DNA of 34,397 bases from Kribbella albertanoniae (lineage in GTDB: Bacteria > Actinomycetota > Actinomycetes > Propionibacteriales > Kribbellaceae). This document shows, piece by piece, positions 25,875 through 33,833 of the stretch. A model generated the notes under the pieces. The model did no database searches. It had not been told where the DNA came from and saw nothing but the letters and a program-made list of their open reading frames with translations. The stretch covers positions 1 through 34,397 of the forward strand of contig NZ_SMKA01000063.1 of the NCBI RefSeq assembly GCF_004348455.1. Direction: 5' to 3'. The position numbers and the translations under genes were made by a program. Each line of letters starts with the position of its first letter. Position 1 is the first letter of the stretch.

Positions 25875-27422
25875 TCAAAGCTCGATCGTGGCCCACAAAT
25901 CGCAATTGTGGGCCCGGCTCACATTTGTCCGGCGAATGCCGTGCGCGAGCGATTGGACCGCGACATCGGTCGGCCGGAGTTGCTGCCAGCGCGGAAGACC
26001 CGGAGTGTTCGGGTTGCCCGTGCGGGCGAAGGTCGACCAGTAGCTGATCATGCTGTCGGCCAGGCGCTGCTGGGCGCTGGTGAGAGCTGGACTGGTGACA
26101 CCGTCGCGGAAGTCGAAGAGGTACAACGCGTCGGCCGAGTGATAGGCGCCGTACGGGTAGGTGACCGGCGGCAAGGTCGGCGGCGCGGTGTGGTCGGCGA
26201 ACTCGTAGGCGTACGTCGGGGATCGGCGCGCGAAGGCCTGGTTGCGTTTCAAGGTCGGGCAGGCGAAGGCGCTGTCGGTCGTCACGGCCGCCCAGGCTCG
26301 GCTCGGCGGGATGCTTTTGCTCAGTGGATAGCGGTCGGCGACTCGGCCGGCCTCGGCACCGAACGCATCGGCGAGATAGTCGAGGTATTGCCGGGGAGTG
26401 AGTGGCTGAGTCGCGTGATCGATGATCCCTTGCAGGTAAGTCATTTCGTCGCGCGTGCTGCCGGACAGCATCGGTACGTCGTGCGCTCCGCCCCCGGCCA
26501 GCACGGTGGCCGGGTTCTCCGGAAGAGTCGTGCTGCCGTAGGAGAGTCCGGCGAACTTGCCGAAGTGCGGCATCAAGTCCGTGGCAGCCTTCTCCCGCCG
26601 CAAGCAGTCGACTGTGGAGCAACCGAGGGTGGCTGCAACGGCTTTGCCGCGGACGGCGACGCTGCCCGGCGCCTCCCACGGCGAGACGGTCGGCAGTCCT
26701 GGGGCGAGAGCGTTGGCCGGGATCGCCGACGTACACAGCGAACTTTGGATGATCGCGCGTTGGAAGAGACCTGCCGCCGCGGGTGCGGCGAGCTGGGCGC
26801 AGATGCTTTGCCCGCCTGCCGATTGGCCGAACAGCGTGATGTTGCCCGAGTCGCCTCCGAAGGCGGCCGCATTGCGCCGGACCCAGCGGAGCGCGGCCTG
26901 CTGATCCTCGAGTCCGAAGGTGCCCGAGCCTTCAAGCCCGGGAAAGCCGAAGTTGCCGAAGATGCCGAGGCGGTAGTTGATCGTCACCACGACCACCTCG
27001 CCGCGGACCGCCAGCCGGTGTGGGTCGTACTCGCCTCCCGAGCCTTCGACGAACCCGCCACCGTGCAGCCAGACCATCACGGACTTGCGCGGCCCGCCCG
27101 CGGTCGGCGTCGTCACGTTCAGATAGAGACAGTCCTCCTCGTCGGTGGCCGTCGTACCGGTGATGGACTCCGCCTGGGCGCAGCGAGGTCCGAGAGCGGA
27201 AGCATCGCGTACGCCGGTCCACGCCGCCGCGGGCTGCGGTGAGCGCCAACGGAGTGCGCCGACCGGCGGCGCGGCGTACGGAATGCCGTTGTATTCCTGG
27301 TAATCCCCCAGATCAACGCCGCGGATCTCGCCTTGTTCGATCCGGACAACGAGCGGGTTTTCGGTGGGAACCACTGGCACCGCGAGCAGGGCGGCCAGTG
27401 CGAGCGCGAGTATCTTCACCAT
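25875..27422 (-). CDS. Secreted type-B carboxylesterase
   Basis: This 515-residue alpha/beta hydrolase starts at ATG 27422 with GAGG upstream and has a short signal peptide (about residues 1-20). Family signatures are the EDCLYLNV motif (96-103), oxyanion-hole HGGGF (120-124), nucleophile motif GQSAGG (Ser201; Gln replaces the more usual Glu), a STRDEM acid region, and GAYHSADALYLF with the catalytic His. These enzymes hydrolyse a broad range of carboxylic esters (PnbA/cholinesterase family). Release of esterified acyl or feruloyl groups from cell walls is possible but not shown by the sequence. It is divergent from a TetR gene with a palindrome between, the classic layout of a TetR-controlled esterase. 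Confidence 0.9.
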   Translation of the reverse strand: MVKILALALAALLAVPVVPTENPLVVRIEQGEIRGVDLGDYQEYNGIPYAAPPVGALRWRSPQPAAAWTGVRDASALGPRCAQAESITGTTATDEEDCLYLNVTTPTAGGPRKSVMVWLHGGGFVEGSGGEYDPHRLAVRGEVVVVTINYRLGIFGNFGFPGLEGSGTFGLEDQQAALRWVRRNAAAFGGDSGNITLFGQSAGGQSICAQLAAPAAAGLFQRAIIQSSLCTSAIPANALAPGLPTVSPWEAPGSVAVRGKAVAATLGCSTVDCLRREKAATDLMPHFGKFAGLSYGSTTLPENPATVLAGGGAHDVPMLSGSTRDEMTYLQGIIDHATQPLTPRQYLDYLADAFGAEAGRVADRYPLSKSIPPSRAWAAVTTDSAFACPTLKRNQAFARRSPTYAYEFADHTAPPTLPPVTYPYGAYHSADALYLFDFRDGVTSPALTSAQQRLADSMISYWSTFARTGNPNTPGLPRWQQLRPTDVAVQSLAHGIRRTNVSRAHNCDLWATIEL

Positions 27423-27438
27423 GAGGTCCTCATCTAAT

Positions 27439-27454
27439 CAATACTAACGTATTG
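27439..27454. promoter_or_regulatory. TetR-type operator between the carboxylesterase and TetR genes
   Basis: CAATACTAACGTATTG has perfect 6-bp arms (CAATAC/GTATTG) around TAAC, within the 54-bp divergent gap, 17 bp from the esterase start and 23-38 bp from the TetR start. A single bound repressor could shut off both genes. Confidence 0.7.
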
Positions 27455-27476
27455 TTCTGCTCAGGAGGCTAACTTG

Positions 27477-28016
27477 GTGAGAGGTCAGGGTGCCGCGCAC
27501 GACGAGCGGCGGTCCGCGATCGTCGAGGCGGTCTTCGCGCTGGTCGACGCCGGTGGGGTCGACCAGGTGACGGTACGGCGGGTCGCCGACCGGGCCGGGG
27601 TGTCGATCGGCCGGGTGCAGCACTACTTCCCGACCAAGGACGATCTGCTCCGCGCGGCCTCCGTCGCCATCAACGAGCGCGGTACCCAACGCGTGCAGGA
27701 ACGCGCCACCGGCGGCGACCCGGGCGACGTACTGCGCGCCGTACTATCGGTGCTGATCCCACGCGACGAGGACGAGCGGCGACTCTTCCGGATCCAGCAG
27801 TCCTTCGAGACCTACGCACTCACCAACCCGGAGCTCGCAGAACACCTCAAACAGGGCTACACCGACCTCGCCGCTCTCTTCACCCTCCTCCTCGGCAGCA
27901 CCGAGGCCGAAGGCCACCAGCTACTGGCCACCTCGATCGGCCTCGCCACCCTGGTCCTGACCAACACCATCACCCCAGCCCAGGCCGACAACATCCTCGC
28001 GACCGAACTCGCCTAA
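27477..28016 (+). CDS. TetR-family transcriptional regulator
   Basis: This 179-residue regulator starts at GTG 27477, 8 bases after AGGAGG; a TTG at 27474 is an alternative. The N-terminal HTH covers about residues 9-50 (IVEAVFALVDAGG, VTVRRVADRAGVSIGRVQHYFPTKDDLLRAA), with the characteristic HYFPTKDDLL at the end of the DNA-binding domain. The C-terminal helical ligand-binding domain resembles the TetR_C group seen in short actinobacterial repressors. Divergent placement and the shared palindrome indicate it autoregulates and controls the carboxylesterase; the ligand is unknown. Confidence 0.9.
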   Translation: MRGQGAAHDERRSAIVEAVFALVDAGGVDQVTVRRVADRAGVSIGRVQHYFPTKDDLLRAASVAINERGTQRVQERATGGDPGDVLRAVLSVLIPRDEDERRLFRIQQSFETYALTNPELAEHLKQGYTDLAALFTLLLGSTEAEGHQLLATSIGLATLVLTNTITPAQADNILATELA

Positions 28017-28090
28017 CTGCTGCCGGTCGTTGCGCCACCTGCGGAGCAGGCCGGCGCCGGCTGCGGACCGGCAGGCCATCACAAATGGGT

Positions 28091-28115
28091 GCGCCCGCCG
28101 GGTTCAGGCGGGCGC
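28091..28115. terminator. Hairpin terminator between TetR and VOC genes
   Basis: GCGCCCGCC (28091-28099) and GGCGGGCGC (28107-28115) form a perfect 9-bp GC-rich stem with a 7-base loop in the 161-bp gap between two convergent genes. It probably acts in both directions. Confidence 0.7.
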
Positions 28116-28177
28116 GGTTGGGATTGCGGCAATTGTGATGGGCTGGGGGTTCGCACACCCAGGGGACACGTGCCGTT

Positions 28178-28789
28178 TCAGGCGGTGGTGGTTTCCCAGA
28201 CGAAGCCGTCGGGGTCGGTGAGGGGGGCGGCGTCGGTGCCCAGGACCAGGTGGTGGGAGCCTGTGCCTTCTTGCGGCATGCCGGTGTCCTTGGCGAGGGC
28301 GCGGCGGGGGTAGAGGGCCAGGGTGATGGGTGAGGACGGGGTGTCGAACTCGACGTACTTGCCGCCGAAGCTCTTGCCGACGGCCAGGCCCTTGTCGACG
28401 TAGAAACGCTTGCTTGCCTTGACGTCCTCGACGCCCAGCAGGAGTGCGACCTGGTCGATGGTGCCGGTGACCGGGGCGGTGTCCTTCTTGCTCGAGGTGG
28501 CGACCTTGATGATCATTCCGTCCGGGGTCTGGACGATGCCGCCGTACCCCCAGAAGCTCTTGGTGGCGGGCTTCAGGGTGGTGGCGCCGGCCTCGGCGGT
28601 GGCGCCGATGATGGCGTCGACGTCACCGGGCTGGGCGGCGACGAGCGACAGGGCGAAGCCGCGGAAGCCGGTCGACGGGGTGTCGGTGCCGCGGACGGTC
28701 ACGTAGGTGTCCAGGCCGGTGGCGCGGTAGAAGGCGTCGGCGGCGGTCGGGTCGGTGGCTTCGACGGTGACAGAGGCGAGAGTGTTCAT
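28178..28789 (-). CDS. VOC (glyoxalase-fold) protein with two tandem domains
   Basis: This 203-residue protein starts at ATG 28789 with AAGGA 10 bases upstream; extension to 28861 would give a Pro-rich non-homologous tail overlapping the VOC gene upstream. Two betaalphabetabetabeta VOC modules are visible: residues 1-100 (SVTVEATDPTAADAFYRATG, then GYGGIVQTPDGMIIKVAT) and 105-200 (IDQVALLLGVEDVKASKRFYVDKG, then LTDPDGFVWETTTA). VOC proteins include metal-dependent dioxygenases, isomerases and antibiotic-binding proteins, and no specific reaction can be assigned. It lies 43 bp downstream of another VOC gene on the same strand, likely one operon. Confidence 0.85.
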   Translation of the reverse strand: MNTLASVTVEATDPTAADAFYRATGLDTYVTVRGTDTPSTGFRGFALSLVAAQPGDVDAIIGATAEAGATTLKPATKSFWGYGGIVQTPDGMIIKVATSSKKDTAPVTGTIDQVALLLGVEDVKASKRFYVDKGLAVGKSFGGKYVEFDTPSSPITLALYPRRALAKDTGMPQEGTGSHHLVLGTDAAPLTDPDGFVWETTTA

Positions 28790-28832
28790 GGCTGAATTCC
28801 TTTGCGTACGAAAGTGGATGGGTGGTGGTGGT

Positions 28833-29180
28833 TCAGCGGTCCTGGATGAGCCCGAGTACATTTCCGTCGAGGTCGATGACCGTGGCGACCAGCCGGCCGG
28901 CGCCGACCTCGTGGGCGGCTTCCTTCACTTCGGCGCCGGCCGCGGTCAGCTCGGCGAGCTTCGCTTCGATGTCCGACACGTGCCAGTACGTGACCGGCGA
29001 GGTCATGCCCTGCGGCCCGCCGTCGGGGACCAGTCCGATGTGCTGGCCCTCGGCGTCGAAGCCGACGTAGTACGGCGAGTCCGTCTGCGGCGCGAGGCCG
29101 AGTAGAGCGGCGTACACGGCCTTGGCCTTCGCCAGGTCGGACACCGGGTGCAACACGGTCTTGATTCCCTGCGTCGTCAC
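28833..29180 (-). CDS. Small VOC family protein
   Basis: This 115-residue single-module VOC protein starts at GTG 29180, preceded by AGGAG with six-base spacing. The longer frame to 29300 would run through the promoter repeats and is rejected. Motifs are IKTVLHPVSDLAKAKAVYAALLG, the VTYWHVSDIEAKLAELTAAGA middle helix, and the closing DLDGNVLGLIQ strand. It is the first gene of the two-gene VOC operon, divergent from the LuxR/NB-ARC regulator. Function is unknown; detoxification or small-molecule binding are family possibilities. Confidence 0.85.
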   Translation of the reverse strand: MTTQGIKTVLHPVSDLAKAKAVYAALLGLAPQTDSPYYVGFDAEGQHIGLVPDGGPQGMTSPVTYWHVSDIEAKLAELTAAGAEVKEAAHEVGAGRLVATVIDLDGNVLGLIQDR

Positions 29181-29246
29181 GATCACTCCTGTGGTGGTCC
29201 GTTGCTTGCTGTAGTCACAGCTTGCGGCCCGGCCTAGCGGCTCCAC

Positions 29247-29303
29247 ATCCGTGGAGAGCACGGAACTGCACCACGGATCGGGAGCACGGATACGCACCAC
29301 GGA
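29247..29303. repeat. Four CACGGA direct repeats at 13-bp period plus one inverted copy
   Basis: CACGGA starts at 29259, 29272, 29285 and 29298, exactly 13 bp apart, and an inverted copy (ATCCGTG) lies at 29247-29253. The array fills the space between the small VOC gene start and the LuxR/NB-ARC start at 29334. Alternate units are more alike (CACCACGGAT at 29269 and 29295), hinting at a 26-bp higher-order period. It is probably a cooperative binding site for a regulator. Confidence 0.75.
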
Positions 29304-29333
29304 TTCGGCCTAGTGGCGGCCACTGAGGGGCAG

Positions 29334-32102
29334 ATGAGGGAAGATTGGGCGGTGACCGCCACTGTCGACATCTCGCCGCGTGAAGGCGAGGTGCTGGAAC
29401 TGGTCGGGGCGCACTTCAGCAACGCCGAGATCGCCGCGCGGCTGAGCATCTCGGTGCGCACCGTGGAGAGTCACGTCTCCTCCCTGCTGCGCAAGCTCGA
29501 GGTCCCGGATCGGCGCGCGCTGGCCCACCGTGCGCCCGAGCCGACCAGCACAGGCACGGCGGCCCCGGTGGCGCCGGCACTACCCGCCGCGCTCACCTCG
29601 TACGTCGGCCGGTCCGGCGAGCAGGCAGCCCTGATCGAACTGATCACCACCCGTCGCGAGGTGACCGCGGTCGGCCCCGGCGGCGTGGGCAAGACCCGCC
29701 TCGCGCTCGCGGTCGCGGCCGAAGCAGCCGGTAACCACTTCGACGCTGTCTGGTACGTCGATCTTGTCCCGGTCACCGATCCGGAGATGATCGCGACCGC
29801 GATCGCCGCCACCCTCGGCCTCGGTGAGCAGCCCGGCCGTGACATCACCGAGTCCGTGATCGCTGCGTTGGCCGATCGGCACGCTCTGCTGGTGCTGGAC
29901 AACTGCGAACAGGTCCTGGACGGCGTTGCGCTGGTCGTCGAACGACTGCTCGCGACCTGCCCCCAGCTGACAGTGCTGGCGACCAGCCGGGCCCAGCTGA
30001 TGGTGCCGTTCGAACACGTTTACCAAGTCCCGCCGCTGTCACTTCCCGTCGACGGCGAATCGGACGCAGTCGCGTTGTTCCTCGAGCGTGCGGCCGCGGT
30101 CGGCTCGACCTTGGACCCGGCAGCGCGTGAACAGATCGCCGTCATCTGCGAACGCCTGGACGGTATGGCGCTCGCCATCGAACTGGCCGCCGCCCGCTAC
30201 CGAACGCTCGGGCTCGATGGCATCACCGCCGCGCTGTCGCACCCGCTCCGAATGCTGACCGGCGGCTTCCGCGCGAATGAGCGGCATCGTTCGGTGCGAG
30301 CGGCACTGGACTGGAGTCACGCCCTGCTGGATCCCGCCGACCAGGCGCTGCTTCGCCGGATATCCGTGTTCGTCGCGCCGTTCACCGCGTTTGCGGCAGC
30401 GCAGGTGGCCGAGTCAGACGAGTTCCTGGTGGCCGACGGCCTGGCCCGGCTGGCCGAGCAGAGCTTGCTGGTGGTGACGGCATCACCACGCGGTACGGCG
30501 TACCGGGCGTTGGAGACGATCCGCCAGTACGGCACGGAGCAACTCGCCACTGCCGATGAGCTCGGCGCGGTCCGAGATCGACACCTGCGCTGGTGCCTGG
30601 AACAGGCGGCCGGGCTGACCGCGGATCGGCCGGACTGGCGAGCCGGATTCGATGCGGTCGCCGACGATCTGCGCTCTGCCCTCGCCTGGGCGGCTCAGGA
30701 GCCGGAGCAGCGTGCGAACGCCTACCGGCTCGCGCAACGGCTGGCCGAGCTGACCTTCACCCGGACGCTGATCGGTGAGTCCCAACTGCGGTACGAACAA
30801 GCCGCGTCGTACGCCGAGGACCCCGGAGCGACGGCCGCCGAGCTCCGGAATGCCGCGGCCGTTGCGGCGTGCCGGATGCGTGGCGACGACCTGTACCGCC
30901 TCTACCGTGCTGCGGCGGAGGCCGATCTCCGCGCCGGGAGTACCGAGGGCGCGGCCCGCGACCTAGCGACTATCGCCATCACGTCCTACCGGTTCGCGGG
31001 CAGGTTCGTGCGCAGGCTTCCGGTGGAGGAGACCGACGCCCTAATCGCCCAAGCACGTGAGCTGGCTGGGCAGGACCAGGCGGCACAGGTCATGGTGGCG
31101 GTGGCCGAGGCCGGGCAGGCGCTCAACGCGGCGATCATCACCGCCGAGGGCCACCCCGGCAATGCAGTCGCGGACACCATCACGCGCGCCGAACGTGCTG
31201 TCGAGTCGGCGCACAGCGCAGGCGATCCGCTGGCCGAGTCCATCGCGCTCGACGTACTGACCGGCGCCCAGAGTTGGGCCGGTGACACCTTCGCCGCCGC
31301 CGCTACTACGCAGCGCCGCATCACGCTGCTCTCCTCCACACCGGTGACGCCGGCTGCTACCCACGAGCTGATCGAAGCACTCGGTGAGGCTGCAGAAGCG
31401 AGTCTTGGCACCGGCGACCTGCACGCGGCTCGGCAGTGGGCGGCGCAGCTCGCCGAACATCCCCTGCTGGCTGAGGTCGGCCACCGCGCCACGAGCTGGC
31501 TCTTGGTCGCGGACGCCTTCGCGGGCAACGTCGACCAGGTGCTCAGCGGCAGCGTCCGCTTCCTCGACGCCTGGCGACGCGCCGGCAGTCCGGCCCGGGC
31601 GTCCCTTGGTCCGGCAGTCGCCGCGGTCGCCATGGTCCATGGGCTCCGTGGCGACGAGGACGCCCGGCGGGAGTGGCTCGAGATCCTGGAGCAGCTCGAC
31701 ACTCCCCCGGAGGAAGCGTTCGGCTACGGCGCAGTCTTCGACACCATGCTGCTGCTGCACCACGGCCGGTTACCCGAAGCCCTCGAGCGGATCGCCCGAC
31801 CACCCTCGGAGATCTGGAAGTGGGTCACCTGGATCTGGCACCACTGGTACGTCGCCCTGCGCGCCGAGGCCGCCGTACTTGCGGGGCATCCAGACGCCCT
31901 CGCCCGCGTGACCGAGGCCCGAACCATCGTGGCCGGCAACCCGCTCGCCGCTGCCCAGGTAGCGCGCGCCGCAGCACTCCTGGACGGCGATCCGGACGCG
32001 GTCCGCGCCACGGCGGCAATCTTCGATTCCCTCGGCTGCCATTACCAGTCCGAACGCACTCTGATACTTGCTGCGGGCAACCACACTCAGCACGGCAGTT
32101 GA
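29334..32102 (+). CDS. Large transcriptional regulator: N-terminal LuxR HTH plus NB-ARC ATPase and helical repeats
   Basis: This is a 922-residue regulator. ATG 29334 follows GAGGGG by 4 bases; a GTG at 29313 would overlap the repeat-side promoter. Residues 12-62 form a LuxR-type HTH (ISPREGEVLELVGAHFSNAEIA, then VRTVESHVSSLLRKL). Residues about 85-350 are an NB-ARC/STAND ATPase: SYVGR, P-loop GPGGVGKT (114-121), Walker B LLVLDNCE (185-192), sensor LATSRAQ and GMALAIELAAAR. The remaining 500 residues are Ala-rich helical repeats of TPR character. The HTH is at the N-terminus, whereas classical LAL regulators carry it at the C-terminus. The protein probably switches by ATP binding and ligand sensing. 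It is divergent from the VOC operon, with the 13-bp repeats as a candidate target. Confidence 0.88.
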   Translation: MREDWAVTATVDISPREGEVLELVGAHFSNAEIAARLSISVRTVESHVSSLLRKLEVPDRRALAHRAPEPTSTGTAAPVAPALPAALTSYVGRSGEQAALIELITTRREVTAVGPGGVGKTRLALAVAAEAAGNHFDAVWYVDLVPVTDPEMIATAIAATLGLGEQPGRDITESVIAALADRHALLVLDNCEQVLDGVALVVERLLATCPQLTVLATSRAQLMVPFEHVYQVPPLSLPVDGESDAVALFLERAAAVGSTLDPAAREQIAVICERLDGMALAIELAAARYRTLGLDGITAALSHPLRMLTGGFRANERHRSVRAALDWSHALLDPADQALLRRISVFVAPFTAFAAAQVAESDEFLVADGLARLAEQSLLVVTASPRGTAYRALETIRQYGTEQLATADELGAVRDRHLRWCLEQAAGLTADRPDWRAGFDAVADDLRSALAWAAQEPEQRANAYRLAQRLAELTFTRTLIGESQLRYEQAASYAEDPGATAAELRNAAAVAACRMRGDDLYRLYRAAAEADLRAGSTEGAARDLATIAITSYRFAGRFVRRLPVEETDALIAQARELAGQDQAAQVMVAVAEAGQALNAAIITAEGHPGNAVADTITRAERAVESAHSAGDPLAESIALDVLTGAQSWAGDTFAAAATTQRRITLLSSTPVTPAATHELIEALGEAAEASLGTGDLHAARQWAAQLAEHPLLAEVGHRATSWLLVADAFAGNVDQVLSGSVRFLDAWRRAGSPARASLGPAVAAVAMVHGLRGDEDARREWLEILEQLDTPPEEAFGYGAVFDTMLLLHHGRLPEALERIARPPSEIWKWVTWIWHHWYVALRAEAAVLAGHPDALARVTEARTIVAGNPLAAAQVARAAALLDGDPDAVRATAAIFDSLGCHYQSERTLILAAGNHTQHGS

Positions 32103-32197
32103 AGCTCCGGCTCGTCGAAGTCTTGTCAGCGGCGGCTCCGCGCGCTTAGGATCCGGCCACCCCTGGTGATCTCGTCCTCAACTGCCCGCCCCCATCG

Positions 32198-32211
32198 TCG
32201 AAGCGCTTCGA
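32198..32211. promoter_or_regulatory. Perfect LacI-type palindrome upstream of the GH5 gene
   Basis: TCGAAGCGCTTCGA is a perfect 14-bp palindrome 96 bp before the GH5 start. Its sequence class matches the element at 24720-24735 before the pectate lyase. The gap from 32103 to 32307 otherwise holds only the 15-bp tandem repeats described separately. Confidence 0.7.
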
Positions 32212-32218
32212 TACCTTA

Positions 32219-32293
32219 TTCGACAGCACTGTGTTCGACAGCACTGTGTTCGACAGCACCGTGTTCGACATCGCTTCGTTCGACAGAACTGGA
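32219..32293 (+). repeat. Five tandem 15-bp repeats in the GH5 leader
   Basis: The unit TTCGACAGCACTGTG occurs twice exactly (32219-32233, 32234-32248), a third time with one change (32249-32263), and then in two diverged copies (32264-32278, 32279-32293), the last running into the GGAAGAGG ribosome-binding site. Each intact unit contains ACAG-CA-CTGT, a small inverted repeat. A short open frame across it reads as a repeated STALC-like peptide, but I see no ribosome-binding site for it. Confidence 0.85.
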
Positions 32294-32307
32294 AGAGGTA
32301 CGCCCCT

Positions 32308-33501
32308 ATGCGTTCTCGCAAGCTCAGAACCGTTCTGCTCGCTGCTCTACTGACTGTCGCCACATCCGTGCCAGGTATGACGAACAGCGCCTCCGCCGGC
32401 CCCGCGGCAACAACAAACGCTGCCCAGATCGTGGCCGACCTGGGCGTCGGCTGGAATCTCGGCAACCAGCTCGAGGCCAACTCCAACGGCTACCCGAGCG
32501 AGACGGCCTGGGGCAATCCGGCCGTCACCCAGGCACTCATCGACAAGGTGAAAGCGGCCGGCTTCAGCTCGATCCGGATCCCGGTCTCGTACCTGCGCAG
32601 CATCGGCGCCGGCCCGAACTACACCATCGACTCCGCCTGGCTGAACAGGATCCAGCAGGTCGTCAACTACGCCTACAACCGCGGCCTGCGCGTCATCATC
32701 AACATGCACGGGGACGGCTACAAGAGCATCCCCAATGCCTGGCTGATCTGTGACGCCGCCAACCAGACCGAGATCAAGGCGAAGTACCAGAAGGTCTGGC
32801 AGCAGGTCGCCACCAGATTCCAGAGCTACGACAACCGGCTGATCCTCGAGTCGATGAACGAGAACTTCGACGGGCAGTACGGCCGCCCGACCCAGCCGTG
32901 CTACTCGAACATCAACGCCTACAACCAGATCTTCGTGGACACGGTCCGACGGGCCGGCGGCAACAACAACGCACGCTGGCTCCTCGTCCCCGGCTGGAAC
33001 ACCAACATCGACTACACCGCCGGCAACTACGGCTTCGTCGTACCGACCGATCAGTACCGGTCCTCCTCCATTCCCAGTAACGAGCAGCGGCTCATGATCT
33101 CGGTGCATTACTACTCGCCGTGGGACTTCGCCGGTGAAGAGAACGGAACGATCACCCAATGGGGGCGCGGGGCAACCAATCCCGCGAAGCGCTCGACCTG
33201 GGGCCAGGAGGACTACCTGGATTCCCAGCTGAAGCTGATGTACGACAAGTTCGTCGTACGGGGCTACCCGGTCGTCGTCGGTGAGTACGGCTCGATCGAC
33301 AAGACCTCGGCCGACTCCTCGAACAACCGCTACCGCGCCGACTACGCCCGCGCCGTCGTTGCGACCTCCAAGAAGTACGGCGCCGCCACCGTCTACTGGG
33401 ACAACGGCCACAACGGCCAATACGGCTTCGCCCTCTTCAACCGCAGCAACACCACGACCACCCAGCAAGGCATCATCGACGCCATCAAGAGCGCCCGCTG
33501 A
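32308..33501 (+). CDS. Secreted GH5 endoglucanase-like glycosidase
   Basis: This 397-residue enzyme starts at ATG 32308 after GGAAGAGG (9-base spacing). The signal peptide ends near SASA at residue 30. The (beta/alpha)8 barrel shows GVGWNLGNQLEA (46-57), ETAWGNP (65-71), RIPVSY, INMHGDGY (131-138), ESMNEN with acid/base Glu185 (NEN rather than the common NEP), VHYYSPWDF (266-274), and VVGEYGS with nucleophile Glu326. The WNLGN/ETxWGNP signature resembles GH5_4-type endoglucanases and xyloglucanases, but the exact subfamily and substrate are uncertain. No carbohydrate-binding module is attached. A palindromic operator and 15-bp repeats precede it, and a terminator hairpin follows. Confidence 0.87.
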   Translation: MRSRKLRTVLLAALLTVATSVPGMTNSASAGPAATTNAAQIVADLGVGWNLGNQLEANSNGYPSETAWGNPAVTQALIDKVKAAGFSSIRIPVSYLRSIGAGPNYTIDSAWLNRIQQVVNYAYNRGLRVIINMHGDGYKSIPNAWLICDAANQTEIKAKYQKVWQQVATRFQSYDNRLILESMNENFDGQYGRPTQPCYSNINAYNQIFVDTVRRAGGNNNARWLLVPGWNTNIDYTAGNYGFVVPTDQYRSSSIPSNEQRLMISVHYYSPWDFAGEENGTITQWGRGATNPAKRSTWGQEDYLDSQLKLMYDKFVVRGYPVVVGEYGSIDKTSADSSNNRYRADYARAVVATSKKYGAATVYWDNGHNGQYGFALFNRSNTTTTQQGIIDAIKSAR

Positions 33502-33544
33502 AGCCAGCGTAACCAGCCGAACGGCCGAACCGCGTACACCTACT

Positions 33545-33582
33545 GGGGACCCCGGACACCGCACCAGATGTCCGAGGTCCCC
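33545..33582 (+). terminator. Terminator hairpin after the GH5 gene
   Basis: GGGGACCCCGGACA (33545-33558) pairs with TGTCCGAGGTCCCC (33569-33582) with one mismatch, a 14-bp stem with a 10-base loop, 43 bp after the GH5 stop. Confidence 0.8.
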
Positions 33583-33660
33583 ACTACATGACCGCGCCAC
33601 ACCCCACCGCATAACGCGCCAACCTTCCCCCGGCACCCGGGATCGTGGACCGGGAGTCAC

Positions 33661-33743
33661 CTTGAGCACCCACCAGCCGTCTGGCACCCCGCCGGAACGG
33701 TCGAAGCGTGCTCAAGGTCGGGCGGTCGGCTCACCTTGAGCAC
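33661..33743. repeat. CTTGAGCAC repeats in alternating orientation
   Basis: CTTGAGCAC occurs at 33661-33669 and 33735-33743, with its inverse GTGCTCAAG at 33708-33716 between them. Related GTGCTCAA words continue at 33781 and 33896. No gene is associated. Confidence 0.6.
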
Positions 33744-33833
33744 CCCTCAACCACCCGTTGGCCGCGCGGATGGCTGAGCCGTGCTCAACGTCGTACCGAC
33801 CCGCGTCGAGGGCCCTGCAGCTCTCGCCCCAGC

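Noticed and set aside
32166-32307. Possible leader peptide across the 15-bp repeats (STALC-like repeats)
   Set aside because: No convincing ribosome-binding site, and the frame continues antisense-like into the GH5 gene. The repeat register being a multiple of three keeps the idea open, but it is not supported.
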